Assembly: GCA_035135055.1 (NCBI GenBank)
Contig: JAVFHQ010000021.1
Location: 124,001 to 188,000 of the forward strand
From: Oleoguttula mirabilis
Lineage: Eukaryota > Ascomycota > Dothideomycetes > Mycosphaerellales > Teratosphaeriaceae
Length of the DNA stretch: 64,000 nucleotides
Direction of reading: 5' to 3'
Made by a program: the position numbers and the translations under genes. Positions 41,066-52,876 of the stretch are shown piece after piece; the first letter of the stretch is position 1; each line of letters begins with the position of its first letter. The notes below the pieces were generated by a model. That model did no database searches and was not told the DNA's origin. It saw only the letters and a program-made list of their open reading frames with translations.

Positions 41066-44000
41066 ATGCGCGGCAGCATGGGATTACGCCCGTATATAGT
41101 TCGTCTTTGCGCACTGCTTGGTAAGTGGGTGCCCAACAAACGTATCTCTCGGAATCGTTTTAGTTGACGGCGCGCAGTGTCAGTCACCAGTGGGCAGTTG
41201 ACCTCGAGTTCTACCAAGGGTATAGGCGACTTCGTTGCGCAAGGAATAGGAGCGGGATACGCAGGCAGTACAACGGTGTCGGCCGGCACCCTTCACCAAA
41301 CCTCATACGCCAACTCTACGTACGCCGTGTCGACCACAACGTCCACTGTCAACCGTAACAGCAGTGTGCGCTACAACTGCACTGACGTCGCTTGTGGTCT
41401 GTCCTGCTCCTCGTCGTGGGTGTCTTGGTCATCGGCGTCGGCCAGATGGCTCAGTACTCTTGCGACTACGTCGACCTCCGTCATCTCACACTACAACGCC
41501 TCATACACCATCATACCGATCGCAACATCGAACGGGTCAGTATATGCGACATGTGACGGCTTCCCACGCTATTCTGGGTCGGTGAGCTACTTGACAACCA
41601 CGAATTCATCCGTCCCGCCAACGTCATCTACATGGTTTGAGATAGCCACCGCGACCTCAGGCAGTTTTGCGGAATTTACGCCATCTTGTGTCATTGGCGG
41701 CGACCAATGCAATACTCTGATCAGCGAATGGCACGCCTCACATTACCTTGCAAATCCATTCAACCAAAGTACAGCCTTCTACGACTACTGGCCGGACGGT
41801 CCACCTATCGACTTTCCGCATTGCAATACTTCCAGCGATATCTATGCGACCGACTTTACTGAGTGGCTCAATGACACTTTCGTGTTTGACGGGAGCGGCT
41901 GCTGGATCAAGGGAGCTGCTGCCCGGCTCTTCTACTGGCCGGAACCCATACAGGAAGCCAACCACTCCTGCCCTGACGGCGCTTGGACAGTCCCACCTCA
42001 AGCGGCTGTCAATGCTACCGCGCTTGTCACGAAAGTGCTCACGCTCAGCGAGACTTACTACAACTGCTGCACCACGACCATCACGATGACGTCTCCAACG
42101 ATGTATTTGTCTATCCAGGACTTGGAAGGGAGGGATGCCTCATGGGCCTTTAATGGCCTCGGCCCGTTTCCAGGTAAGTCTTCTGTGGTTCACAGGAGTC
42201 GGGCTCGCTGACCCGAAGATGCAGCAACAATCATTCCCGTCGCCCCTGGGGACCTGGTCTCGCAGATAATTGCGCCCCCACTCATCACAAACGACGCCCT
42301 GTCTTCTAGCGCAATGTCGGTCATCGCGAATCGGGAGACCGAAAAGTACACCGATCTGTTTGGCTACAACTGGCAGCAGTATCAGTCTGGTTTAGGCGGG
42401 CCCAACATTCCGCTGCAGACGGTGGCCGTCAACCCGGCCGACCTCGGTAGGCCGCCACAGGCTCTATCATACTACTTCGGCGCGGTCGGTTGGTACTGTA
42501 AGCGGATACCTGCTCGAGGAACACGTGTGGTAAGATATTCGCTGACCGTTCTGCCTGCTTCTTAGGCTTGAACGCCGATCCCTTTGCATTAGAATTCCAG
42601 CCGATCAGCGCAGGATTGCCCCCGGGGATGCCGTGTGATACCATCTTCGACGCGCATTATTGGTAAGCAGTGGCATGCTCACGTTGCGTGTTAGGCAGCA
42701 GTTAATGACAGCACAGGCCCTGGGTTCAAATACCGTCAACGGTACATTCCATCGACGGAGGCAGTACGTGCAATCTGGGGTTTGGGTATAGTATGCGATC
42801 GCTTGGCTGGAGAGCAAGGAGCTGACTAGCTTTTAGGTGGGATCCCCCAATCGCACTCCAAGCCGCGGCGACAGTTGCAGGTCCCAGCTCGCCTGGAAAA
42901 GCGAGCGCTACTACAACGTCAACCCAGGCAACGGCGAGTAGCACGCCAGCTGCCCCTGCCTCCCCCACCTCAATATCCTCAATTCCGACTGCGGAGCCTG
43001 TCAGTGGTCCCACTGCGACAACGTCACACCCCGGAGAATCGAGCGGGGTGGCTGCAAGTTCAACGAACGGTGTTCAGCCGATCAGTGCTCCTTCCATGAC
43101 CGCTGGGGACGTCTCGCCTTCAGCATCCGCACAGAAGCCCAGTAACCCGGCTACCGGTGACTCTGCTGGCGAGAGCAGTGGTGATCCGGGCACGTCACCA
43201 CCGACTACCGGTGCTACTACTAATGAAGGCGGCGGTGATCCGACTACAACCTCACCTGCTACCATCGCAACGGTGGGGTCAGATCTATCTGCAGTCACCA
43301 TTGCCCCCGACCTATCCAACTCCGGACAAGTAATTGCGTCCTCCGCTAGCGGGGATCTTCCTGCTATAGCAACGGTCGGGTCTGGGCTTTCTGCAGTCAC
43401 TCTTGTTCCCGACCCATCCAGCTCCGGGCAAGTGGTTGCGTCCTCCGCTGGCAGTGCTACTACTCTCAGCGCGGGAGGTGAAGGTACGATCGGAACGCAG
43501 GCTGTCTCCATTGACAGCACTGGGGGCGTAGTAGTAAGCTCTGCCACGACGATTGACATTGGATCTCCGGACCCCGGTGCCGGTTCAGATCCAGAGGGTT
43601 CGATTGAATCAACCCCTGGCGGCGCAACCCAAGACGCAACTGGTGTCGTTGGAAATGGACAAGTGGCGTCGGCAACCCCTGCAGCAGCCTCTGGAGTGCA
43701 AATCGGTGGCCAGATACTCAGTGCGGGTGGTGTGGTCCTAACATCTGATGGGCTTACGTACAGTGCTCTGGCTTCTGGCGGTGTCGTCGTGCAGTCAGGC
43801 GGCGCGAGTAGCACTGTGTCTGCTGATTCCAATGGCATCTTCAGCTTTGGCAATGGACAGGCAGTGACCCTAGTTCCAATCCAGTCACAGGGATCAGCGT
43901 CTGAGGTTGAGATTGGCGGCAAGACACTAACGGCGGGTGGGTCACCTCTGACCAGCAATGGAGCCACTTACAGCGCTCTGCCGGACGGAGGGGTTGTGGT

Positions 44001-44817
44001 TCAATCTGACGACTCCAGCAGCACCGAACTGGCGGGAAGTAACGCGCTCTTTACCCTTGTTAATGGACAAACTGCCAGCCAAGTCGCCTTACCTACGGTT
44101 ACAGCATCTGGCTTTGTGATTGATGGCCAGACCATCACGGCTGGAGGTCAGGCTCTCGGCACGAACGGTGTAACCTACAGTGACCTACCGTCTGGTTCCG
44201 GCATCGCAGTGGTTATGGATGGGACGACAAGCACGATACATGCCTCAGCGCAAGGTGGTGGAAGCGTGATCAGCATTGGTCATGGTCTGGAGGCCACCCT
44301 TGTTGCCCTAGGAGGAGCGTCTACCGATCCGGCAGGTTTCGTCACAACATTTGGCGGCCAGACGATCTCCGCGGTCTCCAATGGCGTCGTGATCGACGCC
44401 AGCATCACGGTCATCCAAGGTGGCGCCGCTCGCACGGTTGATGGCGCTGTATACAGCGTGGCTACCAACGGAGAGCTGATCGTCGGCGGCTCAAGTACCA
44501 TTGGAAGTGGTGGTGGCTTTGCGGCACTCGTGGGAGCCGTTGAGGCGGCAGCTAGCTCTGGCGGAGGAGAGAGCGCCATGTCGTCCACTTCGGGTTCTGA
44601 CTCGGCCGCTTCTAATACGAGCGCCGTCGCGCAAGCTACCACGAGCCGCGTTGCGCACGCTACTACATCGCAGGCCACGGCCACTCCCGGAAACTCTGCG
44701 GTGACGACCACCGCGAGGGGCGCTGCTGCTTCAACTAGTGGCTGCGGCAGCAAGTCTACTGTTGGAGCATTGTTATGCGTATGTATTGCAGCAGGGGCTC
44801 TTGCATCTACGCTTTAG
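41066..44817 (+). CDS. Secreted GPI-anchored cell-surface protein with C-terminal repeats
   Basis: Six exons by my reading: 41066-41120, 41178-42173, 42225-42497, 42566-42662, 42717-42785 and 42837-44817; phases agree at every junction and give 1156 residues. Exon 1 plus exon 2 form a signal peptide (MGLRPYIVRLCALLGVSVTS). The first 500 residues hold many Cys and N-glycosylation sites (SSVRYNCTDVACGLSC, WFEIATATSG, NNCC-type pairs) and look like a folded extracellular domain. Next is a Ser/Thr/Pro/Gly-rich stalk with a duplicated 37-residue unit (IATVGSDLSAVT, IATVGSGLSAVT). Four repeats of about 70-77 residues start near 786, 856, 925 and 1002 (IGGQILSAGG, IGGKTLTAGG, IDGQTITAGG, FGGQTISA). 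The C-terminus (GCGSKSTVGALLCVCIAAGA) is a GPI signal. Function is unknown; a wall adhesin or coat protein is a fair guess. Confidence 0.8.
43264..44520 (+). repeat. Internal coding repeats of the GPI protein
   Basis: Two 111-bp units begin at 43264 and 43375. Four longer units of 207-231 bp begin near 43702, 43912, 44119 and 44350; each encodes GGQ/K-[IT]LTAGG followed by a TYSxLxxGGVVV strand and an SSTxxA segment. The copies differ at many bases, so they are old protein-level repeats and not a recent DNA expansion. Confidence 0.75.
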
Positions 44818-45141
44818 GCTAATCAACATTCGTACCAACTATGTGAGGACGTCCGTATTCCTTGTCGGGTCGACCGGCCGTTGATGGCTTGTACATCCTG
44901 GTCTAGCACAGTGTCTCACTTGGACTACTGTACCACATGTTGAGATCGTTCTGAGAGCCAAGAAGACCCCGGCAGCTCCTCTTCCGGACCGTACCTTGCA
45001 GCCACTCGCAGATATCTCAATAGATCGCTAGGACCTAATAAGGGACCCCGGCTTACGACATTCGACTCTCAGTCACGGAGAGCACATTGAGCAAATCCTA
45101 GGTGCTGTGCTAGTAGCTACATGGTCATGCGGCCTTTCGTC
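44818..45141. other. Convergent intergenic region
   Basis: 324 bases between the GPI protein stop and the true end of the next minus-strand gene. No feature was seen. Confidence 0.5.
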
Positions 45142-47117
45142 TCACTCCGCGCCACCCATCGTAGTGTCCGAGGCATCGACCACCACACCAACTCCAGGCT
45201 CGCGCATCAGGTAAGCCATGACGCCCCAGAGCCCTCGCAAAGCATCAACTCTCTGCTGCAAGTCGAGGAGGTCAAACCACTGCGAGCGCTGCAGCTTCGG
45301 CCTGCACCAGTCTGCGTCCGTTGGCACCGTGTCCGGCAGCACTCCAGACGTGAGGCAATCCACGTACGTTGAGTGGACGGTGAGCTTAAGTATGGCAATG
45401 TGATGGTTCAGCGAAGAGACCATGAAGACCTGTGTGTGGTAAGCGCATACCCATATGTCGACTCTACCTATGACCTACTTCATCATATGGAGACATCGGA
45501 TCTTTGCCGATGGCGGCGTAGTCGATCTTCTGCGCAACGGTCAGCTAGAGTGATGGTAGCTGATGCGGCAAACCCCAATTGTACCTGGTCCCAGCGGGCA
45601 CTGCCACACTTAAGCTCCTTCCAGAGCATGGCCGGAGTCTTCTTTCTTCGACTTCTGCTGCCGTCATTCTCCTTCTTTCCCTTCGCCTCCTTGATGCCAC
45701 GCAGAAGATCTTTCGCGGCTTGCATGACGTCGCTGTTTTCGGCATCATTCTCCACCTCGCCACCAGGACCTCCACCCCACCTAGGCGTTATGGTCCACCA
45801 TTTGCCCTCGCCCGGCTTCAGCTCCTGTCTGCCTTCTCTATGACGCTCTTGCGCAATCTGCAGCAAGCCACCCAGCTCTCGCATGAGGTCAAGCCTAGAC
45901 TTAGCCTCACAGGACTGTCCGCTCTCATCAGCAAAGTCAGTGTCGGCGCGTACTTGCATTGCCATCATTGGGCCCTCCAGTCGCCCCTGACGGGCTCTTG
46001 CTCGATCTCTCGGCAATCGGTACACCGCAGCTGTTTGTCTGATCGGCAGGTTGAGCTTGCCAAACTGCACTGTAGGCAGTTGCCGAGGTGGCGAGACCGA
46101 GCACTGGAACGGCCAGACGGTGCCTTCGAGGAATGCTCGCGTTGTGTCTGCACGGAACTGATCGGGCAACTCTCGGCCGGTGTGTGTACGGCGACCTTTG
46201 TAACGAGGCTGTGATTGTGGTTCAGGAGTCACGCTGGGCGGGCGCAGCTTTCGGTCATTGCCAGTGATGGATCCTGATTCGTAGTCGTGGACAGGTCCTG
46301 AGTCGTCACTCCATGGCTTTGCCGCAGTCGCAAAGGCGTCCAAGTCTACGTCAATCTGCTTCGAAATAGTCGCTGGTACGCAGTCGTTTTCCACCCCATG
46401 CTCTAACCGCTGCCGCTTAGCGCTTTGCTCGCCGTCCATAGCCGAAGTCCCAGCTTCGAAGTAGTGATCAAGGCTGCAGTCCCAATACTGACTCATGTTC
46501 TCCAGCCCTTCCCAAAATTTACGCATGTATGCCAGTCTGGGTCCTTTGGTGCCGTTCTTCAGCGTCCTGGATACTGTACGGTAGGCGATATCGTTGTCAA
46601 TGCGGAGTTCGGTTAGTCGATCATCGAACTCTTTGCGTCTCCGAGAAATAGCAGGATCAGCCTTCGTGGCATCAGCATAGGATGCTGCGTTCATAGCTTG
46701 CTGTGGTGCCAAGGGTGGTAGGTAGGATGTACCATCCAAGGCAAGTGGCAAAAGCTCGTCCACGGAGCACGGTGGGCTGAGCTCGATGTTGAGCGCTTCG
46801 ATGAGGTCTTTGGAGATGTCGCCGGGCTTCATAACCTTGCCGAAGAGCGACTGCAAGTCCGGCAGGCGGGTGGCGCCATTCCACCCGGTGACGTTGTATG
46901 CTTCATACACCGGAAAGGTCACCGGTGTGGGTGGTGGAGGTGGTTCTCGCGCCACGTCCGGATCAGTCGTCTTGAGGCCAGCACCTACAACATGCCTCTG
47001 GTTAGTAAGTTGCGCCATCGTAGTAAGCTTCCTCGAGGTCGTGCCACTTGACCGCTTCTTCTTCGTGCTCTTGAGTCTGCGTCTTGTGGATCCGACGAAC
47101 CACGACGTCCTCGCCAT
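45142..47117 (-). CDS. Conserved-looking fungal protein of unknown function
   Basis: The long frame 47117-45483 is not the whole gene. A donor after ARWDQ (GTACAA at 45584) joins, over a 55-nt intron, to exon 45529-45479 (KIDYAAIGKDPMSPYDE). A second 49-nt intron leads to exon 45429-45142 (VFMVSSLNHHIAILKLTVHS onward, ending MGGAE). Both junctions are phase 0 and carry CTGAC-like branches, giving 623 residues. The protein has an N-terminal basic/Pro region, YNVTGWNGATRLPDLQSLFG, an alpha-helical block with PRLAYMRKFWEGLENMSQYW, a basic RRKK patch and the helical C-terminus. There is no signal peptide, membrane segment or enzyme motif; it may be nuclear. The 5' end is unsure: a 63-nt in-frame candidate intron (46985-47047, TTACTAAC..GTTGTAG) lies near the start. 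Confidence 0.7.
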
Positions 47118-47836
47118 GGCGGTCTTGAAGCTCGCAACGCCTTCAGAAGTGACGGTGGAGTAGCAGCCGAAACCGCTTCGCAGAAGAACGCTTGTCGTCC
47201 GAGTTCCACATGCTACTTGATACAGAGTGATGTCGTGCAGTGAAGTGCAGCAGCCCGAGGCTCGAAGGCTCGAGCCTGCTCCTTCCTATTCACGCATCTA
47301 AGGCGCCGAACATGCTCTCCACCGTAGTCGGCGCATCCGACTCACCACCATTCACCATTACTTACCGCTGAACGCTCCCGCCAAGAACATCTTTGCTCTT
47401 CAGTCGCTGGCGAACACCAACAGCTCCCGTGCGTGCGATAACCGATCCTACCTGCGTCGTGTGGACGCTCTCGGTCTCAACACAGGACACGCGGAAGAGC
47501 TCATGAGGTCTACTTTCGCCATTTCCAAACGAGCGGCACAGCGGCCAACCGATCCGCTACTCGTTTGTGTCATGCATACGCGTAGTGGTACAGGACAAGG
47601 ATAAAGCGCAAGTGCTGCGCGGTAACCGCAACGCTGGGCCCGGACCCGGCCGGCATGTGAATTGTCTCACTAGCCGAATTGCAGCAACGGTATAAGCGGC
47701 TGAAACTCTCCGCGCAGTGCTCTGGCTCATAAGGGCTGTCGCGAGTTAGTGTGGGACAGGCGCCTTGCAACAACCTTTGTACAGCGAGTCAAATGACTCT
47801 TGAATATTCGAAAACGGTACTGAAGCCGGGCAGCTA
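47118..47836. other. Intergenic region
   Basis: 719 bases between two minus-strand genes. It may hold an unrecognised 5' exon of the gene to its left (see findings). Nothing else was recognised. Confidence 0.45.
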
Positions 47837-48853
47837 TCACTGTCTGTCCGCAGGATAGGATATCCCGTTCTGCCTCCGGAGGTCTGCAGTCACCTTGATC
47901 ACACTCTTCGACACTCTCTCCAGCTCTGCAGCAGCCTTCTCATCCTTCTCGTTGAGGATCCTCGCAAACTCCACAGCCTCCTCCTCCATGTTGACGTTCG
48001 GTTTCTCCACTGTCTTGTACGGACCAGCCAGCTCTTCCGTCTTCTTCGTCCTCGGATCCATGTGCTTCACTGAGCTGATGTCCGTCGTACCATTCACCGT
48101 GATCGTTCCCTTCTCGCCATACACTTCGCACGGTGCCGCGCTGGTGTAGCCCTTGGAGTTGTTGATCTGCACGCCAAAGCCCTCGTAGCGCAAGATGATG
48201 AGGCCGCCGCCATCGACGCCGGTCTTGCAAATGAACGGTACATAGGTCTGCGACTTGGGTGCGCCGAACAGAGCTATGGCGAAGGTGACCGGATAGACGC
48301 CCACATCGACCAAGCTGCCGCCTGCGTAGTCCAGTGAGAAGATGTTGGGCGTCTCGCCATCTAGCACATTCGTGTACCGGGACGAGTACGAGGCATATGT
48401 GAAGCTTGCGCCGTAGATCCGCCCTAGCCTCTTCTCCTCGTTGACCAACTTCTGCAGCAGTTTGTAGTTCCCCTCTTGGATATGCCTATATGCCTCGATC
48501 ACAAAGACACCCTCCTCTTTCGCTATCCGGAACAGGTCGTCGAGCTCTTCTGGTGTAGATGTTGCAGGCTTCTCGAGGATGACGTGCTTCTGCGCCTTCA
48601 GCGCCTGTTTGGCTTGCTCGTAGTGTAGGGAGTTTGGTGATGCGATGTATACGGCTTGCATGCTCGAGTCGGCGAAGAATTGCTCGAGCGAGTCGTAGCT
48701 GTTGTCGCACCCATGCTTAGAGCCAAACTGTTGGGCCTGCTGCTGCTTGCGGGAGTAGACGGCCGAGAGGCGCCATTGGCCGGTTTTGTGGGCTGCATCG
48801 ATCCAGGAGTCGGTGATCCAGCCGGTGCCAATGGTGCCGAACGTGATGGGCAT
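47837..48853 (-). CDS. Gfo/Idh/MocA-family NAD(P)-dependent oxidoreductase
   Basis: Intronless, 338 residues, the normal length for the family. The Rossmann N-terminus reads ITFGTIGTGWITDSWIDAA (dinucleotide-binding loop GTIGTGW). AVYIASPNSLHYEQAKQAL and the EKP motif in HVILEKPATSTPEE mark the substrate/cofactor site. The C-terminal alpha/beta domain holds YAGGSLVDVGVYPVTFAIAL, which carries the aspartate and the conserved GxYP. It is closest in feel to dimeric dihydrodiol dehydrogenase and D-xylose/1,5-anhydro-sugar dehydrogenases; the substrate cannot be assigned. There is no signal peptide, so it is probably cytosolic. The ATG at 48853 is directly before the Rossmann strand, which fixes the start. 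Confidence 0.9.
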   Translation of the reverse strand: MPITFGTIGTGWITDSWIDAAHKTGQWRLSAVYSRKQQQAQQFGSKHGCDNSYDSLEQFFADSSMQAVYIASPNSLHYEQAKQALKAQKHVILEKPATSTPEELDDLFRIAKEEGVFVIEAYRHIQEGNYKLLQKLVNEEKRLGRIYGASFTYASYSSRYTNVLDGETPNIFSLDYAGGSLVDVGVYPVTFAIALFGAPKSQTYVPFICKTGVDGGGLIILRYEGFGVQINNSKGYTSAAPCEVYGEKGTITVNGTTDISSVKHMDPRTKKTEELAGPYKTVEKPNVNMEEEAVEFARILNEKDEKAAAELERVSKSVIKVTADLRRQNGISYPADRQ

Positions 48854-49161
48854 TTCGTATGGAATCGCTGTTTATGCGATCTCGGTCAGGTCTAGATGCG
48901 ATTGTGTTGAGCTATGTCGATGGAGGAGACAAGCGGTTAAGGAACAGACAAAGGACAAGGCGAGAACGCTTACTCTTATGTGTGCAATTGTGTACGAAAG
49001 GTTTCAACTTTGCATGACGGTGCGTTGCGTCGTGAGATGTCACAGCGCAGGTGCGTAAGTCTCGAGTGGAGCTGCTCCTACGAACAAAATTCGGGCTTGG
49101 CAATCACATGCTTCTGAACTTCCCAAGCAACTACAACCACCGCGACTTGCACCTTGGTGCC
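48854..49161. other. Short intergenic region
   Basis: 308 bases between tandem minus-strand genes (oxidoreductase promoter and CNS1 3' flank). No motif was called. Confidence 0.5.
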
Positions 49162-50453
49162 TCATTGCTTGCCTCGCCTCAGTTTGAACTCTTCGATCCA
49201 ATGGCCAGCCTTCGTCTTGGGCACAACATTGACTTTCACCAATCCATCCACAATCTCCATCTTGCCACTACCCAGCAGGTTCAGCAAGCTCAGTTTCTTG
49301 CCAGCTTTGATCAGACCGCCTTGTATCGTCTCCATGTAGCACTCGACGTTCTGCGGCGTGTATTCGTGCTCACTGTCCCATGGCGTAGGCAGAATATACT
49401 CAAGATGGTGGCCCAGCGACTCGTCCTCCGCGAACGCTTTGACGAAGTCACTCTGTGCATGCAGCGGGTATAGCAACATGACCGGGAAGCTCAACGTCGA
49501 GTTGGCATCCACGGGATCCGCCAACGATACGGTTGCGTCTTCCATGTCCGGGGCCTTGGTGGTCGCTCGAGTCGTGATATTGCGATGCTTGAGGGCGAAC
49601 CGAAGTGTCGCCCGCTCTCTGGCACTCCGCTCCTCGCGCTGTTTGCGCGCTGCGTCGACCTCTGCAAGGTGCTGCTGACGCTTCTCTATCTTCGACAGCA
49701 GAGTCTTGAGTGCCACGTTGGCCGAGTCAAGCTCGAGCCCGCTCTGACATGCATCGAGCGCCTCCGGGATCTTGTCAAGTGCAAGACATGCACTCGCTGC
49801 TCTGTACCACGCTTTGACGTTGCGCGCGTTGAGCCGCAACGCACCAGCGCAATCTCGTTGACATGAGCCATAGTTCTCTGCGCCATGCATAGTCAGTCAC
49901 AGCGCGTAGCATCTGTCCACAGGGAAGTGATACTCATCTCAAGATTGCAGAGCGCACGATTAGCGTAGCAGGCCTCCTCAATCACACGCTCCTTCTTCTC
50001 CTCGGCTTCTTCATCAAGCTCAATGACTTGCACGTCAGACGGCCCTTCCTCTGGGTCTTGAGGCTGCGCCGGGCCTTTAAGTGCCTGCAAAGCCTTGGTA
50101 TAGAACTCGCGCGCATCAGGGTACTGCTTCTGCTTGACACAATCGTTTCCCTGGTTGCGAAAGTTATCGGCTATCTCGGCCCGCGTCCCTTCGTAGGCCA
50201 GAGCTCTGAGAGCCTGAAGCTGCTCGTTGTCTTCATCAAGGTCATCCAGGTTGGTCATGAAGAGTGGTATCTTCTTCAGCTCGGCGATAAGCTCGTCCGC
50301 GGTCTTTTGCCTAGCCGGTGGCAGTTCAGCGGACAAGACTGTAGGAGCCCCGTCCGTATTTCCAGGTCCAGCGTTTTCGCTCTGTGCTTTGGAGGCGGCA
50401 CCATCGCTGTCCTGAAGATTCAGTCGCTCAACCAAATCCAGTGCTTCTGTCAT
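49162..50453 (-). CDS. CNS1: TPR co-chaperone Cns1/TTC4
   Basis: Exons 50453-49934 and 49877-49162, joined over a 56-nt intron (GTATCA..TGACTGAC..GCGCAG), encode 411 residues (yeast Cns1 is 385). The frame is open upstream to 50699 but the ATG at 50453 (MTEALDLVERLNLQ) is the sensible start. An N-terminal segment has PLFMTNLDDLDEDNEQLQAL, a family signature. The TPR clamp follows: GNDCVKQKQYPDAREFYTKA, ACYANRALCNLEMKNYGSCQ across the splice, and NVKAWYRAASACLALDKIPE. The C-terminal 'wheel' domain (SFPVMLLYPLHAQSDFVKAF; ILPTPWD) is present. Cns1 binds the EEVD tails of Hsp90/Hsp70 and is essential in yeast through its eEF2-related role. It is cytosolic. Confidence 0.95.
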
Positions 50454-52876
50454 GGCGACAAGGTGATCCTTCCTCGAAGGCAGTATCAATCCAGTCACAA
50501 CAGGGATGTTGTGCGGTCGTTGCTCCCGAGGTTGCCTAGCCCTGTGCAGCTGTCCTTCCGTGATACCTCGCGCTTGCGCGATGCTCGGTTGTACGGTTTG
50601 CGCAATCAATCCCTGCTGCGACACCGATCTGTGGCGGTTGGTGCCGTTTTGGGGAGTCAGGATGCTGCCAAGTAAAAGGCAGGAAAGATCGCGTCGCAAT
50701 AAACCCGAGCGCCCTTGTCGAAATCGGTAAGTATCTGAGTCATTCGAGGAGCTGGTTTGCAGATGTGCAGCGCATTCCTGGTATGGAATTTTAAGCGAAG
50801 CGAAGCGAGCTTTTCTCGGGACTTTTAGCGTGGAAGATCCAAAACGAGAGACACGATTGGAATTATTGCATCTGCTTCCACTTGATGTTCACCCTCACCC
50901 GTGAGTCGTGGAAGTGGCGGGTCTAGGGTATCCTGTCATACGCGTGCCTTTCCAATACAGACTGAATCACTGAAGTCTTCGCCGGGTTCTTGTTACCAAC
51001 CTCAAGACTCAAAGCCAAGTACCCGAACGGCGAACAGGTCAGAGGAAGCGGTGGCGGAGAGGCTGACAACATGTGCCGTGGGCCGTTGAATGGCTGAACT
51101 TGTGCGCCTTTGAGCATTATCGATGATTGATGTCGAAACCGGAGGGCCTCAGCCTGGCTGCGACTTGCGAGGCTCGAGCCTGCGACACAAACGATCAAAT
51201 CAATAATAATAGCCCTCCGCAGCCGCTCTCCCAAACAACTTCAGCCTGAACGCAGCAGCGGTAACTTTGCGCTTCTCCGGGAAGCAAGTTCAAGCAACTC
51301 GGCGCATGAATAATCAATAATGATGAAACGCCGTGGCACAGCTGTTCACGCGGGTTAACTGTGACATGGATGTTGGTCACAGCACGGTTGAAGCAACTTG
51401 TACCGCCTCAATCTATTCTTCTCGTGATAGACGCACGTCACGCTCGTCTCAGCCATGTTGGGAAATCGACCATGCCCTGCCCAGGGGTTCACGGCGTGTC
51501 TTCTCTCCAACATGGCATCACGAGCGTTGCCTTGGTGCCCGCTCTTTCATAGGTCTCATCGATAGAAGCATCGCATGTATGCGCTGCGCAACGGGAAATG
51601 GCCTTATACACGAGCATTGAATAATGCTCGGCATATAGGGTTCATGACCCGTGAGCCGCCCATGCATTAGCACACGGAAGGAGAATTCCATGACCCTAGC
51701 AAAAGCCTCTTCGCCCATGCTAGTTGCCGGGCGCCCCTGGGGCGTGGGGCCCAGCCGTCTGGGACGAGCCACGAGAGTCACGAGACTGGTCCTCTTCCTC
51801 TCCACTTCGGGATCGTACTTCCCTAGCCGCCGTTGTCGTTTTTCTAAGCGAGAAAAATATCACTCCTGTGCGTCTTCTCGCCCAACCCGAGCAACACGAC
51901 GTTTCCCTGATTGATTGGCAGGAGAGGGTAGATCATACATTCTGGGCAGCCCATTACTTTGGCCAATGGACTCGATGCTGGACGGAAGGCTCGTCTGTTC
52001 TGCACAGGCCCCTTCACGGATAGCGAATTAAGGAGTAGCCACCGCGTAGATTAGCTGCGTCCATGCTGCAGATCTGTGCGTGCTGAGCCGTCGCACAGTC
52101 GCACAGTCGCACTTCGTAGTGCCACCAGATGGATCCGATGCTGTTTCCCTAGCGGTCGCCGGCTGCTCATGCACGTTCCCACACGGCGCACATCTTGGTC
52201 ATGCTGCTGGGACCTGCGCCGCCGCGATGTATAAGCGCTCGTTCCCGTCGACTTGCTCGACACTTGGGAAGTTGGGAAGCGGTTTGCTTCTCGCAAGAAT
52301 GTCACAGCAGTATCCTTAGCGCCACGACTGGTTGGACAGCATCGCTCCTTCACACCTGCAGTGCTCGAGCACAGGGATCCCATTGCCCTAGCCCACGCCG
52401 TGCGTCGGCTACGTAACACCGGGTACGTGATCAGGAAGGTCCAGCGTTGTCCATGTCGTCGGCGTGACTTTTAGCCTTCGAAGCAACTCCATGCTTAGCA
52501 ATGCTAACAAGACGTTTGTTCCAGACACTGACACTTCCGGACACTCTTCCCCCTCGACCTCGACCTCGATTCCTGCTCGTCCCAGTGGCTACCCGCAAGC
52601 GCGTTGCCTGCCATTGTTCCACTGCCGCTGCAAGCATTGGAACACGGTACAGGAGGGGCTTGGTAGTAGAGCAGATGCTGTGATGGCCACTTGGTTGTAG
52701 GCAGGTGACATGCGTCGACGCGCCGCCATTGTGCTCCCCCAGCTGACAGCGCGGCAGATACAGTCCTTTCCGGTGCGTGTACATGTTCTGGGCATAGCAT
52801 ATTAGCATTAGCATTGGGCTGCTGTGTACATACGGCGCATATCTTGCCAGCGAGCGACTGAGCGGTGTTTGCGACA
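50454..52876. other. 2.4-kb gene-poor region
   Basis: The largest gene-free stretch in the window. Small repeats occur (AAGCGAAGCGAAGCGAG at about 50790-50807; GTCGCACA units at about 52089-52108). One 99-residue plus-strand frame at 51724-52023 has protein-like composition in its second half, but no start context, introns or partner exon could be fixed. I see no confident gene. Confidence 0.5.
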
